A stretch of 64,000 nucleotides of DNA from Bacillus sp. FJAT-49711 (GCF_018343715.1 NZ_JAGYPL010000002.1:814364-878363), one strand, 5' to 3'; positions 19,134-29,134 are shown, counted from the stretch's first letter. Made by a program: numbers and translations. Notes: generated by a model from the sequence alone, not told the origin.

Positions 19134-21713
19134 ATGAGAACACCTATGAAACTAAGTATATATGCTATGCTTTTTGCCTTATTTATTCAGTTATTTCCAC
19201 AAAATATTGTCGCTGAAAGTCTAGAGGAAACAGATAATGAACAGCAGGAAGTTTTTTTGTTTGCTGAAACAGCTGATGAAACAATAGATTTATATGAAGA
19301 TTTAGGTGAAAAAAATGTATTAGTTACCATTCCTGACGATACAAAAGTTGAATTGATTGAAACTTTGGAAGATGATTTTACTTTAGTAAAGTATATTGAA
19401 ATTTCCAATGAGAAAGATTCGGAAACTCAAGAAATTATTTGGACAGGTTATGTTCTTTCGGATTATGTTATTAACAGTGAAGAGGCGGAAAAAATCCGGG
19501 AGGATCGCCACGAGGCTGAATTGAATAAGGACTATAGTGAGGAGACTCAATCCGCAGGAAATGAGACAGTAGAAGAAAAAACTTCAAAAGAAAAAGTAGT
19601 GGATTTGCAAAAGAACCAGCAATCTAATGTAGATGATCAACAGAATCAACAAGTACAAGAAGAAGTAGGTAAAGTTCCCGATGAAGAGCAGGAATCCAGT
19701 TCTTCCCCTCAATTGCCTAAGGAATCTCCTGTCATTAAAGGAGTTGCTATAAAACAACCTACGCCAATTTATGCTGATACAAATGTAAATTCTAGTGTTT
19801 TAAAGACTTATAAGCAAGGCCACATTCTTTCATTTCGTGCGCTCGACGCCAACTGGTACATAGCAAACGTTTATGTAAATGACGAGAAATTGACCGGTTA
19901 TATCAATAAAGATGATGTGGATCTTCTAATCGATTCTAAACGAATTGAAGGATATGCTGTAAAACAAATAGTTTCAGTGTATGCAACCCCATCTCAAAGT
20001 GCAAAGTCCATAAAAAGTTATAAAATTGGGCAAGCCTTAGTTTATCGTTCATTTTCTTCTGAGTGGCATGAGGCGACTGTATATGTAAACGGGAAAAAAC
20101 AACAAGGATATATTCATGCAAAGGATGTAAGTAAAACTGCTCCAAGCTTATCGGGTGTATCTATAAACTTAACAACGGTATATAGTAATGCTTCAACAAG
20201 TTCAAAAAAATTAAAGACTTATAAACAGGGGCGTATATTAAAATATAAGAGTTATACTTCCAGCTGGCACGTCGTAACAGTTATTATTAATGGTAAAAAA
20301 CAAACAGGTTATATAAAAACATCAGATGTTGGGGATCTAAACGCCACCTTAAAAGGTTATGCGTTAATTGATCAGACTAACATCTATAGTAAGACATCAA
20401 AAAGTTCTTCTAAACTCAAAACTTATAAAAAGGGCCATCTTTTACAGTACAAATACTATAATTCCAATTGGTTTAAAGCGACAGTCTATATAAATGGCAA
20501 AGCCAAAACGGGATATATAAACGCCAAAGATGTTAGCATCAATCCTCCCTTATTAAAGGGCTACGCTATAGCGAATCCGACGATTGTGTACAGCAAAACA
20601 TCGAAAAGTTCAGCGAAAGTCAAATCGTATAAACTTGGAAGTGCATTGCAATATCGCCCTTATGATAAAAATTGGTATATTGTTACTGTTTATGTCAATG
20701 GCAAGAAACAAACAGGTTACATTCACGTAAAAGATGTGGGAGATAAAAAGGCATCGAAGCCAACAGGAAATACGAATATTGTTAATCCATTAAAAGTATA
20801 TTCCTATTCTAATATGATTAACGACATTAAAAAGCTGCAAAAGGCTTATCCTGACCTCATTACTTATAAAGTGATAGGAAAATCTGAATATGGTCGTAAC
20901 ATTTATGCTGTCTCTATTGGAAATGGGAAGCCTACCACTTTTATTAATGGAGCACATCATGCACGAGAATGGATCACAACGAACTTAAATATGTATATGC
21001 TTGAACAGTATGCGAAAGCATATTATAAAAAACAAAAAATACAAGGCTATAATGTGAAGAGTATATTAAATTCAACAACAATTTGGTTTGTCCCGATGGT
21101 AAACCCGGACGGCGTAACTCTTCAACAACAAGGGTTAAAGGCATTTCCAAAAAGTGACCATGCTTCCTTAATTAAAATGAATGAGGGAAGCAAAGACTTT
21201 AAACGTTGGAAAGCAAATGCCAAAGGAATAGACTTAAATCGACAATACGATGCAGGCTGGAAAACGATACATTCAAGTCCAAAAGCTCCAAGCTATAAGA
21301 ATTTTAAAGGGTATAGTCCTGCCAGTGCTGCTGAGGTTAAAGCTATATTGAAGTTTGACAAAGAAATTGATCCCGAAATAGCAGTTGCTTACCACAGTAG
21401 TGGCAAACTGTTATATTGGAATTATAAACAAGATGCCGCAAGATATAAGCGTGACCATGTTTATGCCAATGTAATTGGAAAAATGACAGGTTATGCTCTG
21501 ATGTATCCAGGACCAAACCCTTCAGGAGGCGGATATACAGATTGGTTTATTCAAGCTCGAAAAAGACCAGGTTTCACACCAGAAATAGCAACGTATGTTT
21601 ATGAATCGAGCCCTCCACTTTCCGAATTTAATGGTGCTTGGAGAGAAAATCAAGCAGTTGGACTATACGTTGCACAAGAAAGTGTGAAGTTATACGCAGC
21701 TAGGAAGAAGTAA
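19134..21713 (+). CDS. Secreted SH3-repeat M14 zinc carboxypeptidase/endopeptidase
   Basis: The product is 859 residues. A signal peptide is followed by an N-terminal SH3-like domain paralogous to that of the amidase upstream (VFLFAETADETIDLY), an acidic Gln/Glu linker and five copies of the shared ~65-residue repeat. The C-terminal ~300 residues are a peptidase M14 domain: zinc ligands His609 and Glu612 in HAREW, His754 in AYHSSGK, the NPDGV and DLNRQYDAGW segments, and catalytic Glu817 in FTPEIATY. Bacterial M14 enzymes with wall-binding domains commonly trim peptidoglycan stem peptides, and this is the likely role; exact bond specificity is unknown. GGAGG precedes the ATG, and a perfect 16-bp terminator follows. 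Confidence 0.92.
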   Translation: MRTPMKLSIYAMLFALFIQLFPQNIVAESLEETDNEQQEVFLFAETADETIDLYEDLGEKNVLVTIPDDTKVELIETLEDDFTLVKYIEISNEKDSETQEIIWTGYVLSDYVINSEEAEKIREDRHEAELNKDYSEETQSAGNETVEEKTSKEKVVDLQKNQQSNVDDQQNQQVQEEVGKVPDEEQESSSSPQLPKESPVIKGVAIKQPTPIYADTNVNSSVLKTYKQGHILSFRALDANWYIANVYVNDEKLTGYINKDDVDLLIDSKRIEGYAVKQIVSVYATPSQSAKSIKSYKIGQALVYRSFSSEWHEATVYVNGKKQQGYIHAKDVSKTAPSLSGVSINLTTVYSNASTSSKKLKTYKQGRILKYKSYTSSWHVVTVIINGKKQTGYIKTSDVGDLNATLKGYALIDQTNIYSKTSKSSSKLKTYKKGHLLQYKYYNSNWFKATVYINGKAKTGYINAKDVSINPPLLKGYAIANPTIVYSKTSKSSAKVKSYKLGSALQYRPYDKNWYIVTVYVNGKKQTGYIHVKDVGDKKASKPTGNTNIVNPLKVYSYSNMINDIKKLQKAYPDLITYKVIGKSEYGRNIYAVSIGNGKPTTFINGAHHAREWITTNLNMYMLEQYAKAYYKKQKIQGYNVKSILNSTTIWFVPMVNPDGVTLQQQGLKAFPKSDHASLIKMNEGSKDFKRWKANAKGIDLNRQYDAGWKTIHSSPKAPSYKNFKGYSPASAAEVKAILKFDKEIDPEIAVAYHSSGKLLYWNYKQDAARYKRDHVYANVIGKMTGYALMYPGPNPSGGGYTDWFIQARKRPGFTPEIATYVYESSPPLSEFNGAWRENQAVGLYVAQESVKLYAARKK

Positions 21714-21761
21714 GAATGATAGATGATATATAAAAATTTTATATAATGATACTCACTATAT

Positions 21762-21800
21762 AAAAAAGTGAACAGGTTATAATTACCTGTTCACTTTTTT
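21762..21800 (+). terminator. Very strong terminator after the M14 peptidase gene
   Basis: A perfect 16-bp stem (AAAAAAGTGAACAGGT 21762-21777; complement 21785-21800) has a 7-nt loop and a T-run within the right arm. The matching A-run makes it potentially bidirectional. Confidence 0.93.
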
Positions 21801-21935
21801 GCAAGTGAATCATGTTTTTTAGAAAACAAAAAAGGAAAAATTCCAACAAAATATTTACGAGTTTGAAAGAAAAAGATATGATATGAGAGAATAAATGGAA
21901 TTTACTTACACTATTTTGATGAGCTTATATATAGG

Positions 21936-23516
21936 ATGATCACAGTTAGGGACTATTTATTAAATGAAAATAAAGCTTTTTTGAGAAGGGGATATTCTGT
22001 GAGCCAAAATACACCTATCATACTGATCAATTCACTGGATGTTGTTAGAGGGGGAGTTACAAAGGCAGTTTTAACTAGGGCTAATACATTAGCAAAGAAA
22101 TTCGACAATGTTTTTATTTTCACCTTTCTGATTCAGCATAATCACGAAAATATCATTAAAAAGTTATATCAAAAAGGTTTATTGGATCCGAAAGTAAAAG
22201 TAATGAATTTGTTTGAAGGTATAAAACCCCAGGGGAAAAGAATTAAAATTAAAAAAAGTGAATTAAAAACGAAAGAAAGAGGTCTAGTCGAAATAAGGGA
22301 TAAAAAACAGGCTCAACTTTCATATCGTTACTATAAAGACGGATTGTATGTTAAGTACAAGAGATTTACCAATGATGGGAGATTAGTGTTTATCGATTAT
22401 ATGGATGAATCTCGTCAGCGAATTAAACGTATAGAGCTTGATTCCAGAGGCCGTGTTACTTGTATAAAACATATGGATATTACATTAAATAAACCCCGAC
22501 TTGAAAGGTACTTCGATAAAAAAGGGAAATGTTACTTATCTGTTTGGATAAATCCAAAAACTGGAGAAGAATCAAAAATAATAATATTCGATAAACAACC
22601 TAAGGAATTTAGATCGCTAGTAGAATTTCAACGTCAGTGGCTAGATGGCGAATTACTGAATATCGAAAATCCCGTAATAATGGTTGATAGAAGGCAATTA
22701 GATAGCTTGGCAATGAAAGTGAAAAATAAAGATGCAAAAAAAATTGCTGTTATTCACAATAATCATTTGAAAGCTCCTTATACTTTTGGTTCAGAAGTAA
22801 AAAAGCAGTATGATGAATTATTTAATAATCTTCAAAGTATTGATAAAGTGGTTCTCTTAACAGAAGAACAACAAAATGACATTGAAAGTTTATACAAAGT
22901 AAGTGAAAATAAATTTTCTGTTATTCCTCATCCAGCAAAACAAGTAAATCAAAGCGTTGAAAAAGATTTTAAAGAGCAATACAACTCAAATCTAGCAGTA
23001 ACGCTTGCACGTTACGAATCTCAAAAAAGGCTTGATCTCGCCATTAGAGCCTTTAAACTTGTTGTTGATAAAATTCCAACCGCTGAGTACCATATTTATG
23101 GATTTGGTAAATTAGAAGGTGAATTGAAGCGTTTAATAAAGGAATTGAACTTGGAAAACAATATTAAGCTCAAAGGGTTTACATCAGAGGCCAATTTTAT
23201 TTATAAAAGCGCGGCTTGCTCCATCTTAACTTCGGATTTCGAAGGGTTTGGTATGGTTCTCACCGAAAGTTTAGCGTCAGGGACCCCTGTCGTATCTTTT
23301 GATTTAAAATACGGTCCAAAGGATATTATTAGAGACGGTATCGACGGCTATCTCGTTGAAAAAGGAAATCTTAAAGACTTAGCTGAGAAAATAATTAAGA
23401 TAATGGAAAATCCAAAATTAAGGCAAGAACTTGCAAAAAATGCTTTGGATATAAATAGACGCTTTAGCGTAGAAGGATATGCAAATAATTGGGTTGACTT
23501 ATTGAATGGAATATAA
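21936..23516 (+). CDS. tagE: TagE-like GT4 glycosyltransferase (poly(polyol-phosphate) glucosyltransferase)
   Basis: The product is up to 526 residues. The first ~270 residues have the TagE-type N-terminal domain, starting with ILINSLDVVRGGVTKAVL. The second half is a GT4 Rossmann domain: VTLARYESQKRLDLAI, then the EX7E motif in FEGFGMVLTESLASG, and GPKDIIRDGIDGYLVE. In Bacillus TagE decorates WTA with alpha-glucose from UDP-glucose on the cytoplasmic side; galU at 12514 would supply the donor. ATG 21936 has a poor ribosome binding site. GTG 21999, seven bases after AGAAGGGG, may be the true start, giving 505 residues. It forms its own unit with a terminator on either side. Confidence 0.85.
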   Translation: MITVRDYLLNENKAFLRRGYSVSQNTPIILINSLDVVRGGVTKAVLTRANTLAKKFDNVFIFTFLIQHNHENIIKKLYQKGLLDPKVKVMNLFEGIKPQGKRIKIKKSELKTKERGLVEIRDKKQAQLSYRYYKDGLYVKYKRFTNDGRLVFIDYMDESRQRIKRIELDSRGRVTCIKHMDITLNKPRLERYFDKKGKCYLSVWINPKTGEESKIIIFDKQPKEFRSLVEFQRQWLDGELLNIENPVIMVDRRQLDSLAMKVKNKDAKKIAVIHNNHLKAPYTFGSEVKKQYDELFNNLQSIDKVVLLTEEQQNDIESLYKVSENKFSVIPHPAKQVNQSVEKDFKEQYNSNLAVTLARYESQKRLDLAIRAFKLVVDKIPTAEYHIYGFGKLEGELKRLIKELNLENNIKLKGFTSEANFIYKSAACSILTSDFEGFGMVLTESLASGTPVVSFDLKYGPKDIIRDGIDGYLVEKGNLKDLAEKIIKIMENPKLRQELAKNALDINRRFSVEGYANNWVDLLNGI

Positions 23517-23577
23517 TTATGTATGATATGGATATCTCCTCTAGTGAATGAAAGCAAGAAGATAGAAGGCAATAATA

Positions 23578-23613
23578 CCTCTTAAAATGAATTTATGATT
23601 AAGAGGCGATTTT
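23578..23613 (+). terminator. Terminator after the tagE-like gene
   Basis: CCTCTTAA (23578-23585) pairs with TTAAGAGG (23599-23606), followed by CGATTTT. Confidence 0.65.
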
Positions 23614-23700
23614 AAGAGTAAGAGAAAAACAATACCAATTTTCTCTCACTCCCGAAAACCAGCTTGTAAAAAAAGAAGGTATTATAGAATGGGGCACATA

Positions 23701-24102
23701 ATGAGGAAAAAAGCACTATTTATGGGATTAATGGCATAGCGTTATTTAGTCTAGGGAGAATGGCAGCTCCAAAAGTTTCAGTGTGGTTCAATGGAAAAAC
23801 GAAAGCTACAAACGTAAAAGTTATAAATAATAAGACCTATGTACCGTTGAATGATGCTGTAAAGTAGTTCGGTGGAGCTGTTAAATATGATAAAAAGCAA
23901 AATAAATATACTATAACTTCAAAGGATTATAAACCACTTGCAAAAGCAAAATCCTATAATGTTAATGTATCCAAAAAATCAGGTCCAATGAAACTAACTA
24001 AACTATTAGTTTAAGATTGGCATTTGGGCAAATGAAAGTAAAACAGTTGTTATAGTTAGAACAGGAAACAACAAGGCGTGTGAATTTTCATTAGACATTT
24101 AA
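23701..24102 (+). pseudogene. Broken stalk-domain (copper amine oxidase N-like) secreted protein
   Basis: Translation shows MRKKALFMGLMA followed by a stop, then in another frame VSVWFNGKTKATNVKVINN, KTYVPLNDAVK, a stop, FGGAVKYDKKQNKYTI, and finally NKACEFSLDI with TAA at 24100-24102. This order (signal peptide start, V.FNG, Y.PL.... and the following AV.YD...) is that of small Bacillus proteins with a stalk or copper-amine-oxidase-N-like domain. At least two in-frame stops and a shift show it is dead. No other gene is seen in the ~890 bases between the tagE-like gene and the subtilase. Confidence 0.6.
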
Positions 24103-24224
24103 AATAAAAATCACAAAAACTCTAGCCACGTTTGCAGAAATTTTTTCTCATTTGGGGCTTTTTTATCTAGAATTAGTGCTCGATATTGGAGAGATAGCGC
24201 CAAGGCCGACTGCCTTTTACCGTT

Positions 24225-24264
24225 TCTCTTGGTAATGTCCCAGGTGACTACCGTTATCAAGAGA
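24225..24264. other. Unexplained hairpin
   Basis: TCTCTTGGTAAT (24225-24236) can pair with GTTATCAAGAGA (24253-24264) through 12 bp including two G-U pairs, with a C-rich loop. There is no T-run on either side, so it is not an obvious terminator. It sits in a patch of higher G+C than its surroundings. I compared it mentally with common riboswitches and recognised none. Confidence 0.4.
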
Positions 24265-24356
24265 GGATCATGATAAATTTAAATAAAAGTTTAGTAATAT
24301 ACGAAAGCGTACAAAAAATAATAAAATAAAAGGTTATAACGCTAAAAGTATATAAA

Positions 24357-24403
24357 AAAATCCGAATTTCAGACAAGTTTAACCGTGTCTAAATTCGGAT
24401 TTT
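24357..24403 (-). terminator. Terminator of the subtilase gene
   Basis: AAAATCCGAATTT and AGACA (24357-24375) pair with TGTCT and AAATTCGGATTTT (24386-24403), with a single bulged base. On the minus strand the far side is T-rich. It lies five bases past the subtilase stop. Confidence 0.85.
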
Positions 24404-24407
24404 GTGT

Positions 24408-27400
24408 TTACTTCAATTGTTTTTTTATGATTGGTTGATTTTCATCAACCGACTGTTTCTTATTGTTCATTGAATAACTACTATAATATTCATCAAGCCC
24501 ATAATGATACTTGTTGCCTAGTTTATCCTTATATTGAAGAATATAGTATAAATCGTCAGTACTTACCTTTTTGTAGGTTATTTTATTTGTTCCTTTTGAT
24601 AGCTTATAAGTTTTAGAATCTAGCAATGTTTCATTGTAATAACCATCGTAAACATAAAGGCTTAAATCTATGGCCTCTTTCAGTGTAATTTCAAGATTTA
24701 ATGCTGTATTTTTCCAGTAATATTCATCCGAGGAAGTGAATGAAGGAATGTGGGATACAAGCCAAGTTGGATCTTCTTCATTTGTAATCTTTCCCTTCAC
24801 AGTCGTTACAGTACCATCAGCATTCGTTGCTTTAATGACATATACATAAGAATCGTCATATGGATAATATCCATCATCATCAAAACCATCCCATTTAAAA
24901 GAATTAATGCCTGCTTTTCGGGCAGAATTCTTCACGATCGTTCTTACTTTATCATTGTAACTATCAAAGATTTCAATCGTTACGGTTGCAGCATGTGATA
25001 GTTTATAAAATACTTCACTAGCAAATTCTGCATAATAACGATCATCATATTCTACTATTGAAGGGTATTCAATTGAAACCTTTGTTAATGCTACTGTAAG
25101 ATTCCCTGTATAAAATCCAGAATTCTTATATTTATCAACAACAGTAATTTTATATTGATATTTACCATCTGCCAATATTTTCCCAGCTTGGTCTTTCCCA
25201 TTAAACACAAATTTTTGTGTTCCAGCCGCCTTAGAAACTCCAGACTGAATGGTCCTAACCACTTTTCCATCTCTTAATATTTGCACCGTTACTTTACCAG
25301 CTTTGCTAATTGTATAATCATAGGAGGTATTACCGGATGCCTTATAAACAATATCTTTTGTCGCCTGAATTGTTGGCTTGATCCAATTTTGCAAGTTGAA
25401 TGTTTTTGACTTACTTGACAATTTGTTGCTGGCAGCATCTTTTACTTCAACAAGTAAATAATACTTTCCTTCCGCAACATAATTCCCTTTATCATTTTTA
25501 CCATTCCAATTTAATGTAATGGTTCCTTTGTTGTAGGATTTATTATTAGTTATTCGTTTTACTTTGCTACCTTTTTCGGTCACGACGTAAGTCGTCATAT
25601 TTACTTTTTCTTTTACAGTAACTTTTAAAACTGGTTTTGATTTGCCGTCTAGTTTGTAGGTCGATCCGGATAGAGAAATCTTGGCAGTAGGTTTGACTGT
25701 ATCAACCTTTATAGACATAGTTGCATTTTTCGATTTGACTCTTGCAGAATCAGTCGCTGAAACGACTAACTTGTAAGTCCCATCTTTCACTAATTTACCT
25801 TTGCTGTTTTTCCCATCCCATGTTAGTTTCTTATCTCCAACACCTGTAGACTTATTATTTAATAGTGTCTTAACAAGTTTATTTTTATTGTCATAGATTT
25901 TCGCTGTTATTTTTCCAGGTTTATTTAAATTGTAGGAAATCGTCAACTTGCTATTCATCTTAGGTGAGAAGACAGTGGAGGTCTTCATATTTACGGCAAT
26001 TTTGATTTTATTACTGATTTTGAATGCTTTTGTTTTACTGATTGTTTTCTTACCGTTTGTTAATTTGGCTACAACCTTATAGTTGCCTGATGGTGCGTAA
26101 ATGCCATTACTTTGTTTTCCATCCCAAGATGCCGATACTTTAGATTGATTCCATACTTTAGAGCTTACTAACGTTTTTACCGTTTTGCCTTTAGAATCTT
26201 GGACATAAAGTGATAGCTTTGCTCCTTTCTGTACAGAGAAGGAAATGGAGTTTTTCTTTTTACCATCTACTGTAAAATTAGTATTTAAACTAATACTGGA
26301 AATCGGATTAGGAGTTTTTTGAAGAGCTTTATATGCATCGACACGCCCGTAACCGTAATAATAATCCCAGCCTTTAGAACCTAAATCTACTGAAGAGGTT
26401 TTTAAAATATCATAGACTTGATCTGCGCTTAGTAATGGATTTTTAGATAAAACTAATGCAGCTACCCCTGAAACAACAGGTGAAGCCATGGAAGTTCCAT
26501 TCATATTTTGATAGGAGCTTCCTGTAACGGTTGAATAAATATCCTGTCCCGGAGCGGCCAGATCTATATAGTAACCGTAATTTGAGAAATCTGTAATTCC
26601 GTCACTTTTATTCGTTGCGCTGACTCCTAATACGGATGATAAGGCAGCAGGATAAGTGTACCTGGAAGTATTGCTGTTCCCAGCAGCAGCAATAAGAACA
26701 ACTCCAGAACTCTTGGCATATTCAGCAGCGTAATCCAAAACATAACTATACGCTTCACCACCAAGACTCATGTTGACTATGTCAGCGCCTTTATCTGCAG
26801 CATATACAAGAGCTAACGCTACGTCATACATATCAGCTTGATCACCATAAAAGGCGTTAATTGGCATAATTTTAACATTGGGTGCAATTCCAGCAACCCC
26901 TGCTTTGTTCATGGAAGCGGCGATGATGCCGGCTACATGTGTTCCATGTGGATGAGGGGTAAAGGTTTTTCCGCCAGTGACCGCATTGTAAGGTGAGACA
27001 ATTTTTCCTTTTAAATCGGGATGAGTTGTTTGAACGCCGGCATCAATGACTGCGACCGTAATCTGGGCCGACCCTTTTGTAATATCCCAAGCTTTTGGCA
27101 TTTGAATTTTTTTCAAATACCACTGATTTTTATAGCCAGGGTCACTCGGAGTAAATCCCTTTTCTACTTTATAATTTGGTTCAACAAATTCAACGTCTTT
27201 GTATGTAAGTAAATCTTCTGCAATTTTGATTAGATCGCGTTTTTCTTGAAAAGTAACGAGAGAAAATGTTCCACCTGCAAGAATGGATGTCTCGGTTCCT
27301 TTAAAGGTTTGAAGAATTTTTTGCTTTTTTGATGGAGTAATGGAAGATTTAAATTTTATTACTAGTTCGTCTTTATTGAATTCCCTATTTTCGTCAAATA

Positions 27401-27521
27401 GACTTTCTGTACTAAACTTCGAAATCTTCGGTTCTACGTGAAGTTCTTCAGCAGATGCAACTGAAAAGAACATAAAAAAAATAAAGAAGACGAATGAAAA
27501 TATCGAAACTCTTAGCCTCAT
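24408..27521 (-). CDS. Secreted S8 subtilisin-like protease with FlgD-type Ig repeats
   Basis: The product is 1037 residues. A signal peptide ending near SVASAEE is followed by an I9-type propeptide (about 45-115) and a subtilisin domain with the triad Asp160 (AVIDAGVQ), His195 (HGTHVAGI) and Ser344 (NGTSMASP). From about 405 there are at least five FlgD-like Ig repeats, each with the pattern K.YD.KGK.VKTL....G...W.GKN..GK....G.Y. The tail (about 900-1037) is less regular and Tyr-rich. It should be a self-processing exoprotease kept at the cell surface or wall by its repeats. It is transcribed against the surrounding polymer genes, so it may be independently regulated. Confidence 0.92.
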   Translation of the reverse strand: MRLRVSIFSFVFFIFFMFFSVASAEELHVEPKISKFSTESLFDENREFNKDELVIKFKSSITPSKKQKILQTFKGTETSILAGGTFSLVTFQEKRDLIKIAEDLLTYKDVEFVEPNYKVEKGFTPSDPGYKNQWYLKKIQMPKAWDITKGSAQITVAVIDAGVQTTHPDLKGKIVSPYNAVTGGKTFTPHPHGTHVAGIIAASMNKAGVAGIAPNVKIMPINAFYGDQADMYDVALALVYAADKGADIVNMSLGGEAYSYVLDYAAEYAKSSGVVLIAAAGNSNTSRYTYPAALSSVLGVSATNKSDGITDFSNYGYYIDLAAPGQDIYSTVTGSSYQNMNGTSMASPVVSGVAALVLSKNPLLSADQVYDILKTSSVDLGSKGWDYYYGYGRVDAYKALQKTPNPISSISLNTNFTVDGKKKNSISFSVQKGAKLSLYVQDSKGKTVKTLVSSKVWNQSKVSASWDGKQSNGIYAPSGNYKVVAKLTNGKKTISKTKAFKISNKIKIAVNMKTSTVFSPKMNSKLTISYNLNKPGKITAKIYDNKNKLVKTLLNNKSTGVGDKKLTWDGKNSKGKLVKDGTYKLVVSATDSARVKSKNATMSIKVDTVKPTAKISLSGSTYKLDGKSKPVLKVTVKEKVNMTTYVVTEKGSKVKRITNNKSYNKGTITLNWNGKNDKGNYVAEGKYYLLVEVKDAASNKLSSKSKTFNLQNWIKPTIQATKDIVYKASGNTSYDYTISKAGKVTVQILRDGKVVRTIQSGVSKAAGTQKFVFNGKDQAGKILADGKYQYKITVVDKYKNSGFYTGNLTVALTKVSIEYPSIVEYDDRYYAEFASEVFYKLSHAATVTIEIFDSYNDKVRTIVKNSARKAGINSFKWDGFDDDGYYPYDDSYVYVIKATNADGTVTTVKGKITNEEDPTWLVSHIPSFTSSDEYYWKNTALNLEITLKEAIDLSLYVYDGYYNETLLDSKTYKLSKGTNKITYKKVSTDDLYYILQYKDKLGNKYHYGLDEYYSSYSMNNKKQSVDENQPIIKKQLK

Positions 27522-27666
27522 AAACTACCTTCTCTCTTAATAATCAATACTTCTATTTTAATCCCTTTTCATAAGGAAATATATAGAAAAAAACACAAAT
27601 ATAGACAAGCCTCGAAAAAAGAGTCGCCTTCTGTCGTACGTTTGTCAATTTTCGCGTTATTTCTGG

Positions 27667-27675
27667 TGCTATAAT
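27667..27675 (+). promoter_or_regulatory. Extended -10 promoter before the tarI-like operon
   Basis: TGCTATAAT (27667-27675) matches the extended -10 consensus and lies 36 bases before the ATG. TTGTCA at 27642-27647 is 22 bases upstream of the -10, too far to be a normal -35. Confidence 0.6.
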
Positions 27676-27710
27676 GATTTTATTCTTGAGGACTGAACAG
27701 GAGGGGAGTT

Positions 27711-28397
27711 ATGCCAAACTACAGTTTTATCTTGTTATCCGGTGGAATCGGCAAACGTATGGAAATAAATATCCCAAAACAATTTCTTCTGCTTGCGGGA
27801 AAGCCGATTTTTATTCATGTACTGGAAAAAGTAGATTTGATTGAAGAAATTAAAGAAATTATTATTCCTTGCCCGAAGGAGTTTGTATGTAAAACACAAG
27901 AAATTATTCATGATTATAGTTTTTCCACTCCAATCAGTTGTATTGAGGGTGGGAGTTCAAGACAGGAATCTGTTTATAAAGGTCTTTTGAGAGCAGCATA
28001 CGAACATGTGATTATTCATGAGGCAGTTCGCCCTTTTGCATCTATTGAAGAATTCCGTAGACTGATTCTAGAGAATAATGAAAATGCCATTTATGGATTG
28101 GATATTCCTTTCACTGTTTTACAAGGAAAATCAGTTATAGAAGGGAATTTGGAGCGGGACGAGCTAGTGAATGTACAATTGCCACATAAATTTCAACGGA
28201 AAAAGCTTTTATATGCCCATGAGTGTGCACGTGAGGACAGGCTAGAATTTACGGAGGATGCAAGTTTACTTTTTCATTACTTTCAATCAGAGATCACAAT
28301 ATTAAAAGGCAGTGAGGTAAATATAAAAATCACAAAACCTATTGATCGGAAAATTGCAGAAGCGATATACAAAGAATCTATCTTAATGGAGGATTGA
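27711..28397 (+). CDS. tarI: IspD/TarI-family cytidylyltransferase (probable ribitol-5-phosphate cytidylyltransferase)
   Basis: The product is 228 residues, typical for the family. It has the CTP-binding start LLSGGIGKRM, then PKQFLLLAGKPIF, a VIIHEAVRPF segment and FTEDASLLFHY near the C-terminus. IspD and TarI are hard to separate by eye, but the gene is immediately followed by an SDR reductase and two polyol-phosphotransferases, which points to CDP-ribitol formation rather than isoprenoid synthesis. GGAGGGG precedes the ATG. It heads a four-gene operon ending at the terminator at 31577. Confidence 0.85.
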   Translation: MPNYSFILLSGGIGKRMEINIPKQFLLLAGKPIFIHVLEKVDLIEEIKEIIIPCPKEFVCKTQEIIHDYSFSTPISCIEGGSSRQESVYKGLLRAAYEHVIIHEAVRPFASIEEFRRLILENNENAIYGLDIPFTVLQGKSVIEGNLERDELVNVQLPHKFQRKKLLYAHECAREDRLEFTEDASLLFHYFQSEITILKGSEVNIKITKPIDRKIAEAIYKESILMED

Positions 28398-28399
28398 TC

Positions 28400-29134
28400 A
28401 TGCAAAAAACTTGTATTATCACAGGTGCAAGTCGTGGAATAGGAAGAGCTATTGCAATCTCCTTGAGTTTCCGAGAAGATATTGCGAATTTTATATTAAT
28501 TTCTCGTACAGAATCAGGGTTAGAAGAAACAGCATTGTTAATGAACACATCAAAAAATATTGAAGCATTTGGGCTTGATCTTACACGGTACAAAGAGGTA
28601 GCTGGGGTCATCCAGGAAATGGGTAATAAATATGGAACAATTGATATGCTGATTAATGTTGCTGGTTATGCCAATCCAAAATCCCTGCTTGAAACATCAA
28701 TAGAAGATTGGGAGAAAACATATCGTATTAACGTTCATTCGATTTTTAATATAACGAAAGAAGCTGTTAAGTTTATGAAAAAAACAGGAGGACAAATATT
28801 GAATGTAGCTTCTACTGCAGGAAGTTCAGCACGTCCTGGCTGGCTGTCTTATGCTTCGTCGAAGGCCGCCATCATCAATATGTCGCAAACATTATCAGAG
28901 GAGCTTTCCGATTATGGAATCTTAGTATATTGCATTTCCCCAGGACGATGTGCAACAGAACTGCGAAAAATATTAGCTCCTGATGAGGATCCAAGTACTA
29001 TTATGCAGCCAGAGCATGTTGGGGAGGTTGTAAATCAATTATTATCGGCTGATGGAGTATGCCTGGACGGACAAAATATAGTTGTTAGGAAGCAAGTAAG
29101 GAAAGCTGTGAGACAAAGGAACCTAGCGTATTGA
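28400..29134 (+). CDS. Short-chain dehydrogenase, probable ribulose-5-phosphate reductase for CDP-ribitol
   Basis: The product is about 244 residues, a classical SDR: TGASRGIGRAIA nucleotide motif at the N-terminus, NVAGYANP (NAG-type), Ser in LNVASTAGSS and catalytic YASSK. Staphylococcal TarJ is an unrelated medium-chain dehydrogenase. Haemophilus Bcs1/Acs1, by contrast, fuses an IspD-like domain to an SDR to make CDP-ribitol. The adjacent TarI-like and SDR genes look like the split version of that enzyme. The start is ATG 28400, with GGAGG at 28388-28392 inside the end of the tarI-like gene; the stop of that gene lies three bases before this ATG. Substrate is inferred from context. Confidence 0.82.
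   Translation: MQKTCIITGASRGIGRAIAISLSFREDIANFILISRTESGLEETALLMNTSKNIEAFGLDLTRYKEVAGVIQEMGNKYGTIDMLINVAGYANPKSLLETSIEDWEKTYRINVHSIFNITKEAVKFMKKTGGQILNVASTAGSSARPGWLSYASSKAAIINMSQTLSEELSDYGILVYCISPGRCATELRKILAPDEDPSTIMQPEHVGEVVNQLLSADGVCLDGQNIVVRKQVRKAVRQRNLAY

Noticed and set aside
24181-24264. Possible riboswitch in the hairpin region before the subtilase terminator
   Set aside because: The helix is real, but on neither strand could I match the conserved loops of c-di-GMP, c-di-AMP, SAM, glycine or cobalamin riboswitches, and no gene start follows at a suitable distance.
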